A stretch of DNA of 64,000 nucleotides, from assembly GCA_963711005.1 (NCBI GenBank), contig CAVQCJ010000002.1, positions 1,178,001 through 1,242,000 of the forward strand, read 5' to 3'. Made by a program: the position numbers and the translations under genes. The notes below the pieces were generated by a model. That model was not told where the DNA came from, searched no databases, and saw only the letters and a program-made list of their open reading frames with translations. The stretch is from CAVQCJ01 sp963711005. Its GTDB lineage: Bacteria > Actinomycetota > Actinomycetes > Prado026. Shown here one piece after another: positions 45,529 to 52,937 of this stretch (the first letter of the stretch is position 1; each line of letters opens with the position of its first letter).

Positions 45529-46299
45529 GTGACTCGCACTCTGCTCGAGAGCGGTTTCCTGTACGAGAAGTACGAAGAGAACCACAGCGCCGGCGTGCGT
45601 CTGGGCCGTAACCGATGGCTCGACGGCCGCAGTCTCGCCCACATGGTCGAGAACGACGCTCGGGAGATGGGCCAGGCCATCGAGAGCAAGCAGTGGCAGC
45701 GCATCCTCCCCATCCTCGACCAGGCGAAGCTCGGCTCCTGCACGGGGAACGCCGGCACCGGCGCCCTCGGCACCGAGCCGCTGTACAGCGCGGTCGGGAA
45801 GAGCGTCCTCCCGAAGAGCGGCACGGCCGCGGACGCCGAGGAGTTCGCGATCAAGCTGTACGAGGACGCCACCGCTGCCGACGGCTACCCGGGCACGTAC
45901 CCGCCGGAGGACACCGGCTCGTCCGGCCTGGCGATCTGCAAGGTGCTCAAGACGCGCGGGACCGTCACCCGCTACCGATGGGCACGTACCCCGCACGGCC
46001 TGCTGCGGCTGCTGCAGACGGGCGTGGTCCTGCAGGGCATGCCCTGGTACAACGCGTTCTTCGACCCCGACCACGACGGGTTCATCGACTCCGACCCCCG
46101 GTGGTCCGGAAGCGGCCTCGCCGGCGGCCACGAGGTGGAGTGCGTCGGCGTGGAGGTCGACTTCACGAACGCGTTCGACAGCGTGCTCCTCTACGCCAAC
46201 AGCTGGAACACCTCGTGGGGCGACAACGGGTACTTCCGGATGCGCCTGCACACCTACGAACAGCTCAGCGGCGTCGACCTCAAGCAGCTCATCGCCTGA
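45529..46299 (+). CDS. papain-like (C1) cysteine peptidase
   Basis: A 256-residue peptidase. Gln65 and Cys71 sit six residues apart in LDQAKLGSCTGNAGTGAL, exactly the oxyanion Gln/nucleophile Cys spacing of papain. His201 is in AGGHEVECVGV and Asn224 in YANSWNTSWGDNGYFRM, completing the triad. No signal peptide and no recognisable propeptide, so it is probably intracellular. The start is a GTG at 45529 with AAGGAGG at 45514-45520; an earlier GTG (45484) lacks such a site. Divergent from a chagasin-like inhibitor gene, and convergent with the patatin operon (2-nt gap). Confidence 0.88.
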   Translation: MTRTLLESGFLYEKYEENHSAGVRLGRNRWLDGRSLAHMVENDAREMGQAIESKQWQRILPILDQAKLGSCTGNAGTGALGTEPLYSAVGKSVLPKSGTAADAEEFAIKLYEDATAADGYPGTYPPEDTGSSGLAICKVLKTRGTVTRYRWARTPHGLLRLLQTGVVLQGMPWYNAFFDPDHDGFIDSDPRWSGSGLAGGHEVECVGVEVDFTNAFDSVLLYANSWNTSWGDNGYFRMRLHTYEQLSGVDLKQLIA

Positions 46300-46301
46300 C
46301 G

Positions 46302-47753
46302 TCACCCGCCGGTCGGGTCGCCGCGGCGCCAGAGCAGGCTCGTCGCCTCGCCGACCGCCTTCGCGCGGTCGGCGAGGTCGTGCGCCCCGGACGGCTCGAC
46401 GGCCGCGACGAACTCGGCCGCGTCGCGCAGCCGCATCCGCAGCCCGCCCAGGCTGTGTTCAGCGTGGGCACCGTCGCGGACGTCCATCCGGCTGAAGCTG
46501 TTCCACGCGTCCAGCCCCGCCGACCCGCGCATCGACTTCACGCCGAGCAGCGTGGTCGGCCGGCCGTCCACGCGCAGCTGCAGGCGGTACCGCACCTCCT
46601 CGTCGACGACCGACAGCTCGCCGGCGTCGAGCAGGAGGCGGGCGTCGCCGTGGTCGAGCAGGTCCAGGTGGCCGACCACCGGTACGGGCACCGTCGGGTC
46701 CGCGCTGAACGCGGCGAGGTCGCGCAGCTCGCTGACCACCTCGAGCTCGACCTCGCCGAGGCCGTCGAGGGCGCCGTGCAGCCGTTCGCGCATCCGTACG
46801 CCGAGCGGGAGGTCCACCATCGCGGTGGCGGACTCGTCCAGCGCGACGCCGTCGGGCGTGGCGGCTACGAGGTAGGCGCACGCGTCCCGGTGACCCATGT
46901 CGACGAGGGTCGCGGCCGAGATCCGCCCGGCGAAGAAGTCCGGGTCCAGCGGGAGGGGCACCGCCGGCTTCACCACGTGCAGGACGACCGGGACGGTCGA
47001 GCCCAGGACGGCCTCGCCGGCCCGTCGTCGCGCGTTGATGTCGGCCACGACGGCCAGCTCCGCGAACAGCCCACCGCTGGCGCTCATCTCGATCATGTGC
47101 ACGTACTGCTCGAGCGGGCCGGCGCCGTAGCGCGGCGTGTTGCCGATGCACCAGACCAGCCACACCTCCTCGGCGCCACGACGCACCGCCTCGAGCACGT
47201 TCGCGTCCTTGATCCATACCGCGTCGGTGTACGTCCGGCCGGCGTGCGTGACGGCCGGCATCACCAGCGGCAGCGACACCGCCGCCACCAGCAGGTCGAG
47301 CGTCATCTCGTCGTTGGGCATCGCCACGCAGGTCTTCGCCGTGAAGTCGCAGACGTTGAACGTGCCCACCGTGCCAGTCCGGCCGGTGGCCGACCGGACC
47401 GCGTCCAGATCGATGCCCAGGTGCGGGAACACCTTGTCCCGCACGCCCGACGCGTCGCCCAGCGCCGGCAGCTGGGCCGGGCCGCGCAGGTAGTCGGTCA
47501 GCGGCAGCAGAGCCGAGAAGTCGTGCACGTCCAGCGTCGTCCAGCGCTGCACCATCTGCGCCGGGCTCAGACCCGACAGCAGCATCCCCGTCGTCATGGT
47601 GCCGCCGGAGGCGCTGTCCACGTGGGCGAACTGCAGCCCGGCGTCCGCGAGGGCGCTCACCACCCCGGCCTGCCAGGCGACCCGCATCCCGCCGCCGGCC
47701 AGCACCAGGGACCGCCGCGGGCGGGCGTCGGCACCGGTGAGGAGACCGGTCAT
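46302..47753 (-). CDS. patatin-like phospholipase with C-terminal GMC-associated-type domain
   Basis: A 483-residue protein. The patatin domain (about 14-300) has the oxyanion loop LAGGGMRVAW (18-27), nucleophile Ser49 in DSASGGTM (first Gly of G-x-S-x-G replaced by Ser) and Asp177 in TYTDAVW, where DG[GA] is usual. The C-terminal part (about 320-450) is homologous to the 212-residue protein at 52299-52937: DLAAFSADP, VRYRLQLRVDGRPTTLLGVK and LDAWNSFSRM align with DVDTFVAQPEH, LYRLFFTDSVGHPLTLSGFK and FDVWRDTSTL. Last gene of the eight-gene coupled operon. Likely a lipid acyl hydrolase. Confidence 0.85.
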   Translation of the reverse strand: MTGLLTGADARPRRSLVLAGGGMRVAWQAGVVSALADAGLQFAHVDSASGGTMTTGMLLSGLSPAQMVQRWTTLDVHDFSALLPLTDYLRGPAQLPALGDASGVRDKVFPHLGIDLDAVRSATGRTGTVGTFNVCDFTAKTCVAMPNDEMTLDLLVAAVSLPLVMPAVTHAGRTYTDAVWIKDANVLEAVRRGAEEVWLVWCIGNTPRYGAGPLEQYVHMIEMSASGGLFAELAVVADINARRRAGEAVLGSTVPVVLHVVKPAVPLPLDPDFFAGRISAATLVDMGHRDACAYLVAATPDGVALDESATAMVDLPLGVRMRERLHGALDGLGEVELEVVSELRDLAAFSADPTVPVPVVGHLDLLDHGDARLLLDAGELSVVDEEVRYRLQLRVDGRPTTLLGVKSMRGSAGLDAWNSFSRMDVRDGAHAEHSLGGLRMRLRDAAEFVAAVEPSGAHDLADRAKAVGEATSLLWRRGDPTGG

Positions 47754-48136
47754 CGGTTCCGCGCCCACCAGCCCAGCGCGAGCAGCCCGGACCCCAGGTC
47801 GTTGGCCGCGACCAGCACCGCCGGCTTGCCGAACACCCCGCGGCGGACGCCGACGCCCACTGCGGCGGCGGCGCCGAGCTTCTGCAGCCCGGTCCAGAAC
47901 ACCCACCGCGACGCCTCGTCCCGCGGCGCCGTCACCAGCGCCTGCAGCGTGCCCCCGCCCACGATCGTCATGAACATCCCGACCGTGGCGAACCCCTGCC
48001 GGGTGGCGGCCGAGTCCTCGCAGCCGAGGGCACGCAGCACCGGACCGGGCGCGCTCGCCTGGACCAGCCCGCTGACCGCGGTGAGCGCGCTGACCGCGAC
48101 GAGCAGCCGGCCGACCGGGTCGTCCGTGGCCTTCAC
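47750..48136 (-). CDS. small membrane protein of the lipid operon
   Basis: A 128-residue protein with about four hydrophobic segments: LLVAVSALTAVSGLVQAS, FATVGMFMTIVGGGTLQAL, VFWTGLQKLGAAAAVGVGV and VLVAANDLGSGLLALGWW. It starts with GTG overlapping the previous stop and ends in an ATGA overlap with the patatin gene. No family is assigned; the pattern resembles small uncharacterised membrane proteins near oxidoreductases in actinomycetes. Confidence 0.72.
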   Translation of the reverse strand: MKATDDPVGRLLVAVSALTAVSGLVQASAPGPVLRALGCEDSAATRQGFATVGMFMTIVGGGTLQALVTAPRDEASRWVFWTGLQKLGAAAAVGVGVRRGVFGKPAVLVAANDLGSGLLALGWWARNR

Positions 48137-48615
48137 GACAGCGCCGCGTGGATGTTCCCGACCGCGAGCACGTACCAGACCGCCGCTGCCCACATGACGC
48201 TGGTGGTCACCCAGCGGATGTCGTTGAGCAGCATCCAGCGCTTGAGCAGCACGGTCAGCTCCGGGGCGTCGACGCCGGCGGTGATCTGCTTGTTCACCGG
48301 GATGATGAAGCCGGTGCCGACGATCGTGGACACCACGATGCCCAGCACAGCCAGCAGGGCCGGCCACACAGGGCCGGTCCCCCACGAGTGCACGACCAGG
48401 ACCACGCCGGCCACCAGCATCAGCGGGACCACGACCGTGAAGAACCGGGTGGCCGCCTGGGTCGGGTGCACGAAGTGCACGCCGACGTTGTCCGGAGACA
48501 GCCCGACCCAGCTGGGGTACAGGAAGAGGTGCAGGCACCACAGCGTGCCCGTGTAGACCGTCGCGCCGAACAAGAAGTACACCCAGCAGATCTCGACCAG
48601 GGTCGCCCCCATCAC
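48133..48615 (-). CDS. small integral membrane protein, DUF1772-like
   Basis: A 160-residue protein with four TM spans: ICWVYFLFGATVYTGTLWCL, FFTVVVPLMLVAGVVLVVHS, ALLAVLGIVVSTIVGTGFII and WVTTSVMWAAAVWYVLAVG. The layout, with PVNKQI after the third helix, resembles DUF1772-type proteins. Both junctions are 4-nt overlaps. Likely a membrane partner of the operon's enzymes, role unknown. Confidence 0.72.
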   Translation of the reverse strand: MMGATLVEICWVYFLFGATVYTGTLWCLHLFLYPSWVGLSPDNVGVHFVHPTQAATRFFTVVVPLMLVAGVVLVVHSWGTGPVWPALLAVLGIVVSTIVGTGFIIPVNKQITAGVDAPELTVLLKRWMLLNDIRWVTTSVMWAAAVWYVLAVGNIHAALS

Positions 48616-49508
48616 GGCACCAGCTCCCCGGCGCCGTACGGGGCCGTCGGCGGGCCGAGCCAGACCTGCGTGGGCTCCAGACCGACGACGCTGGCGAGCC
48701 CCTCCGGCACGGTCTCTATGGGCTCCTCCTCGGTCACGAACCAGCTCTCGATGTGGTCGTCGAGCACACCGTGGCTGTCTTCGAGGAACGCCACCACCAG
48801 CGGGCGGCCGCCGATGTCCAGCGTGCGCAGCTGGTCCGCGTACGGGCTGCTCCCCAGGTACAGGCGGGCGCCGGCGGCGCTTCCCAGCGACACCTGCACG
48901 GGCGAGGCGAATCGCACCGCCGACCGGACCAGCATCCCGCGGAACGCGCAGTAGTTGATCCCGCTCGCCCGCAGCGGGATGCGCCAGCCGGTGGGCCGGG
49001 TGATCTCGATCCGCACCGCCAGCTCCCCGTCGACGTCGTACTGCGAGCTGACCTGGCTGTCGCCGACGGTGAAGTCGAGGTTCGCCTGGTGCTTGGGCAT
49101 CCCCCAGATCCCCTTGCCGCCCTTGACCGACACCAGGGTGCTGACCGGAAGGTCGATGACGTACTGACCGGTGCCGTACGGACCGAGCAGCAGCATCGGC
49201 AGCAGTGGGGGTGCGGGCCGCACGCCGTGCGTACAGGCGATCGCGACCGAGAACTCGATGTAGCTGCCGATGTCGGTCTCGCGGTAGTCGATGACGGTGA
49301 CGACGAGCGCACCGCGCCCGTTCGGCAGGCGCAGCGGGTGCACCTCGCCACCGGGGAGCAGCGCGGCGGCGGCCGCCCGGTCGACCGAGAAGACGGCCAT
49401 CAACGCCGGGCTCCGCTCGGAGTTCACCGGCATGGTGAACGGGATGCCGTCGACGAGCGCGTGCCGGCCGGTCAGCCGGCGTTGGCGTAGCAGGTCGCGG
49501 ATGATCAC
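48612..49508 (-). CDS. acetoacetate decarboxylase family protein
   Basis: A 298-residue protein with the ADC beta-cone fold pattern. VTVIDYRETDIGSYIEFSVA matches the region before the active site, and VSVKGGKGIWGMPKHQANLD contains the candidate Schiff-base lysines in the place of the ADC motif. Many family members are not decarboxylases. It starts at 49508 overlapping the upstream hydrolase stop and is coupled to the next gene too. In this operon it might act on a beta-keto compound produced by the oxidoreductase; that is inference. Confidence 0.8.
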   Translation of the reverse strand: MIIRDLLRQRRLTGRHALVDGIPFTMPVNSERSPALMAVFSVDRAAAAALLPGGEVHPLRLPNGRGALVVTVIDYRETDIGSYIEFSVAIACTHGVRPAPPLLPMLLLGPYGTGQYVIDLPVSTLVSVKGGKGIWGMPKHQANLDFTVGDSQVSSQYDVDGELAVRIEITRPTGWRIPLRASGINYCAFRGMLVRSAVRFASPVQVSLGSAAGARLYLGSSPYADQLRTLDIGGRPLVVAFLEDSHGVLDDHIESWFVTEEEPIETVPEGLASVVGLEPTQVWLGPPTAPYGAGELVP

Positions 49509-50536
49509 GGCTCCAGCTCCTCGAGGATCGTCGGGAAGATGTCCACGGCCGCGTCCCTACCCATGAAGACGTCGAGATGGCCGTAGGCGGGGAACGTGTG
49601 CAGGGCGTGCCGACCCGGCTGGTGGGCCTGGAAGAACTCGAACGTGCTCTCCATCGACTCCGGCAGGAAGCAGCGGTTCTTCGACCCGCGCAGGAACACG
49701 AACCGGGCGTCCGTCTGCGGCGGCTGGGCGACGAAGCTGGCCGGCAGCGCCGGGTCGCCGTCCACGGACACCAGGTGGCCGCGCTGGACGCACCGCGCCA
49801 TCTGCGCGAAGAACGTCATCGGGACGCGGCCGAACTCGTCGGACAGCCAGGCGTGCGTGGCGTCGTTGAGGTTCTCGTGCCGCCACAGGGCCGGGAAGCC
49901 GCTCCCGTAGGTGAAGCTGACCATGCGGCAGACGCGGTTGTCGCACTCGCGGTGCACGGCGAGGACGCCCAGGACCATCGCGCGGTCGAACAGGTTCGGC
50001 GCGTAGTCGCCCCAGTCCGGGTCGATGCCCCTGGTCAGGTGCGCGACCACCGGTGCGACCCGGCTGATCTTGAACTTCGACCAGGGCGGGACCCTGGGGT
50101 GCAGTGCGACCGCGTTGCTCACGATCGTCGTGACCTCCGGCACCAGGCCGGCGACCGCCGACATCATGAAGCTGGTCGACCCCTGGCAGTGGATCATCGC
50201 CTGGCAGGTGTCCCGCCCGGTCTGCTCCAGGACTGCGTGGACCAGCGCCGGGTGGTCGTGCACCGCGGCCTGGTCGAGCGTCCAGTCGCACGGCGGCAGG
50301 TCGATGCTGGCCCGCCAGTTCGCCAGCCAGACGTCGTACCCGGCGTCCAGGAGCGCGTCGACGAGTGTGGTCCGGACCGGAGCGCGGAAGATGTTGCCGC
50401 GGACACCGGCGCCGTGCACGAGCAGTACCGGGCCACGGGTGGGCGCGGTCTCGCGCTGCACGTGCACCAGCGAGAGCGGCCGCCCGTCACCGGCGGTCAC
50501 CGGGACGACCGTGTCGAACGTGGGGGTGGCGGTCAC
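49505..50536 (-). CDS. alpha/beta hydrolase with Cys nucleophile elbow
   Basis: A 343-residue hydrolase. The oxyanion motif is LLVHGAGVRGNIF (38-50). The nucleophile elbow reads AMIHCQGSTSF, with Cys117 where Ser is usual (x-H-C-x-G), as in PHA synthases and in some GMC-linked lipase-like proteins. The acid and His would be near PESMESTFEFF and FPAYGHLDVFMG. It starts at a GTG overlapping the phosphoesterase stop. Probably acts on a lipid ester or thioester. Confidence 0.82.
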   Translation of the reverse strand: MTATPTFDTVVPVTAGDGRPLSLVHVQRETAPTRGPVLLVHGAGVRGNIFRAPVRTTLVDALLDAGYDVWLANWRASIDLPPCDWTLDQAAVHDHPALVHAVLEQTGRDTCQAMIHCQGSTSFMMSAVAGLVPEVTTIVSNAVALHPRVPPWSKFKISRVAPVVAHLTRGIDPDWGDYAPNLFDRAMVLGVLAVHRECDNRVCRMVSFTYGSGFPALWRHENLNDATHAWLSDEFGRVPMTFFAQMARCVQRGHLVSVDGDPALPASFVAQPPQTDARFVFLRGSKNRCFLPESMESTFEFFQAHQPGRHALHTFPAYGHLDVFMGRDAAVDIFPTILEELEP

Positions 50537-52302
50537 CGGGCCGCGCCTGCGCCCGGCTCGCGCTGCGGGACCTGCAGCGGTGGCTCGATCAGGTCGAACG
50601 TCAGGGCGCGGTCGGTCGGGGCGAACCAGGGGTCGGTCGTCGCCCCGCCGGGTACCAGCCGCCACCGGCGGGGCACCCGCTCCACCTTGACCGGGTAGAT
50701 GGTCAGGACGCCGTCGGGACCCAGGTGCAGGCGCAGGAGGTTCTTGTAGTCCGGGCGGGCCTGCGCGGCGAAGAGCTCGTTGGCGTTCAGGTCGAGCAGC
50801 CGGTCGGCCAGCAGCAGGTAGCCGGCCACCAGCTCCGTCCCGACCAGGCCGCCCACGACCACCAGGACCGCCGCGAACACCAGAGCCAGCCACAGTCCGT
50901 GCAGGTCGTGCACGACCGCGAGCAGCCCGGCCAGCACCAGGACGGCCGCGACCAGCTGCGCCGCACCGTGCACCAGCCCGACGACGATGCCCTTCGGCGA
51001 GCGGCTCGCCTTGGTGAACGCGACCGCGCTGCCCAGGAACAGCAGGCACAGCAGCAGCGCGGGGAAGCTGCGGCCGAGCCCGGCGAACAGGTCGCCGATG
51101 CTCGAGGCACGCAGCGCCGCGGCCATGTCCCGCAAGTGGTCGCCCACCGCGCGACCGCGCGGCGCCGCCGAGCCGCCGATGGCCAGCGCAAGCGCCAGGT
51201 ACAGCCCGCCGAACAGCGCCGCCAGCCCGCGGGTCTGGAACGGGAGCCGGAAGATCCCCAGGCCGAGCCGCCGGGAGGTCGGCGCGTCGGGGAAGGTCTG
51301 CTGCAGCGTGTACGTCGCCGGCGGGCTCGTCTTGCCGATCGCGCGGGACGCGGCCGGCGGCAGCACCAGGGTCGGCGGGAGGTGGTGCGTCGGCGACAGG
51401 TAGGCGCCGCCGCCGCCGGCGGTGAGTTTCTGGCCGGTGCCGCCCTGCTCGGCGTAGCGCGCGTAGTGGTGCCGGTCCCCCGACAGCGAGACGCGCACCG
51501 AGGCGCCGGTCGAGCGAATGATCGTGCGCTCGAAGTAGTCCAGGACGGCGTACGTCTCGGGGCTCTCGTCGGTCCCGCCGATCCAGCTCGGCTTGGCCGA
51601 GCACAGGATCACCGCGTCGTCGGGCCCGAGCTGCTCGGCCACCTTCGCGAAGTACCGGCGCTGGGCGTCGTCGATGTACGAGTCGAACTGGATGTCGATG
51701 CCGAGCAGCCACCAGTGGTGCGGAAGCCGGACCGCGAAGTAGCTGCGCGTCTGCTCGGTGCGCCAGCCGCCGACGCTCGAGCCCTGGCAGAACATCCGCA
51801 TGAACGAGGTGAGGCCGTCGTACCAGTCGTGGTTGCCAGGCAGCACGTACAGGCCGGGCTGCTCGCCGTCCACCCACGGCAGCGCCGCGCGGTAGGGGCC
51901 GACGGCCTTGTCCTCGTACCCCGTGGTGCTCGCGGTGGGGTAGCACTGGTCGCCACCCATCACCAGGAACGTCCCGCGCTTCGTCGGCCCGCCCAGGTTC
52001 AGCTCCGGACGGGCCAGCAGCGACGCCATCGAGTACGTCGCGGCGAACCCGTCCCCGAAGTCGCTCACGTAGTCGAACCAGAGCTCGTCGGCCTGCGAGT
52101 AGTCGTGCACGGCCGGCTCGGGCAGCGCGGCCATCTGCTCGCGCTTGTCCGTGTACTCGCCGAGCACGCTGCTGATCACCACCCGCAGGGCCGCGTGCAG
52201 CAGCAGGCTCGGCGACAGCCACAGCGACATCCCCCGCTGCGGCGCGAAGCCGAGCGACTGCTCGTCGTCGCTCATCGGCCGCGGCGGCGGGGTGCTGGTC
52301 AC
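50533..52302 (-). CDS. membrane-bound metallophosphoesterase
   Basis: A 589-residue protein. The calcineurin-like phosphoesterase core is N-terminal (to about 330): VMGGDQCYP, LPGNHDWYDGL and LSGDRHHYARY supply the metal-binding Asp, Asn and His. The usual first D-x-H motif is not evident and may be altered. About five hydrophobic spans lie between 350 and 510 (GLAALFGGLYLALALAIGG, LVAAVLVLAGLLAVVHDL, LWLALVFAAVLVVVGGLVG), then a cytoplasmic tail. A phosphatase domain followed by a membrane part is unusual; a lipid phosphate is a plausible substrate. Fully coupled in the operon. Confidence 0.8.
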   Translation of the reverse strand: MTSTPPPRPMSDDEQSLGFAPQRGMSLWLSPSLLLHAALRVVISSVLGEYTDKREQMAALPEPAVHDYSQADELWFDYVSDFGDGFAATYSMASLLARPELNLGGPTKRGTFLVMGGDQCYPTASTTGYEDKAVGPYRAALPWVDGEQPGLYVLPGNHDWYDGLTSFMRMFCQGSSVGGWRTEQTRSYFAVRLPHHWWLLGIDIQFDSYIDDAQRRYFAKVAEQLGPDDAVILCSAKPSWIGGTDESPETYAVLDYFERTIIRSTGASVRVSLSGDRHHYARYAEQGGTGQKLTAGGGGAYLSPTHHLPPTLVLPPAASRAIGKTSPPATYTLQQTFPDAPTSRRLGLGIFRLPFQTRGLAALFGGLYLALALAIGGSAAPRGRAVGDHLRDMAAALRASSIGDLFAGLGRSFPALLLCLLFLGSAVAFTKASRSPKGIVVGLVHGAAQLVAAVLVLAGLLAVVHDLHGLWLALVFAAVLVVVGGLVGTELVAGYLLLADRLLDLNANELFAAQARPDYKNLLRLHLGPDGVLTIYPVKVERVPRRWRLVPGGATTDPWFAPTDRALTFDLIEPPLQVPQREPGAGAAR

Positions 52303-52937
52303 GGCTCGGGGTCCGCCGCGGCGGCCAGGTGCCGCCCGTACACCGCCCAGAGCTGTCCGAGGAACAGCCGGCCGAACTTCTCCAGCCCGCCGGGGATGGC
52401 GCCGGCACCGGGTCCGGAGACCCGGAACGTCGTCAGCTGCTTGGCGAAGTCCGGGATGTGGATCGTGATGATGCCCGCCGCCACCACCCGCGCGGACGCC
52501 TCGTCGGCCGGCTGCACGTGGCCGCCGTAGATCGTGGTGAACAGCGTCGACGTGTCCCGCCAGACGTCGAACCCCGGGTCGTCGCGGACGTCTTTGAAGC
52601 CGCTCAGCGTCAGCGGGTGCCCGACCGAGTCCGTGAAGAACAGGCGGTACAGCATCTTCCGGCGGTCCGGCCGGTCGCCGACGAACAGGTTGAACACGCC
52701 CTGCTCGACCGGACGTTGCCCGCCGAACGTGTCGCAGTCGACGTAACCCGTCGCCGCGGCCTCGTGCTCGGGCTGCGCGACGAACGTGTCCACGTCCTCG
52801 GTCCGGATCGTCAGGTGGAACATCAACCCGGTGCCGTCCCGGCGCCCCTGGTCGTAGCCGCGCTGGGCGTCGCCCTCGTCGAGGGTGACGAAGCCCTTCA
52901 TCTCCTCGGTGAACTCCAGGCTGGTCGTCCCGGTCAT
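52299..52937 (-). CDS. stand-alone GMC-associated-type beta-rich domain protein
   Basis: A 212-residue soluble protein starting MTGTTSLEFTEEMKGFVTLD. Conserved blocks are LMFHLTIRTEDVDTFVAQPEH, YRLFFTDSVGHPLTLSGFKD and FDVWRDTSTLFTTIYGG. A related domain occurs in the patatin of the same operon and, from memory, in large cholesterol-oxidase-like GMC proteins, so I infer a partner role for the upstream oxidoreductase. No catalytic residues are apparent. Coupled by ATGA overlaps on both sides. Confidence 0.72.
   Translation of the reverse strand: MTGTTSLEFTEEMKGFVTLDEGDAQRGYDQGRRDGTGLMFHLTIRTEDVDTFVAQPEHEAAATGYVDCDTFGGQRPVEQGVFNLFVGDRPDRRKMLYRLFFTDSVGHPLTLSGFKDVRDDPGFDVWRDTSTLFTTIYGGHVQPADEASARVVAAGIITIHIPDFAKQLTTFRVSGPGAGAIPGGLEKFGRLFLGQLWAVYGRHLAAAADPEP

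Noticed and set aside
45025..46299. Type II toxin-antitoxin system as explanation for the peptidase/inhibitor pair
   Set aside because: The genes are divergent rather than overlapping, and both families are enzyme and inhibitor folds; toxicity is only a possibility to test.
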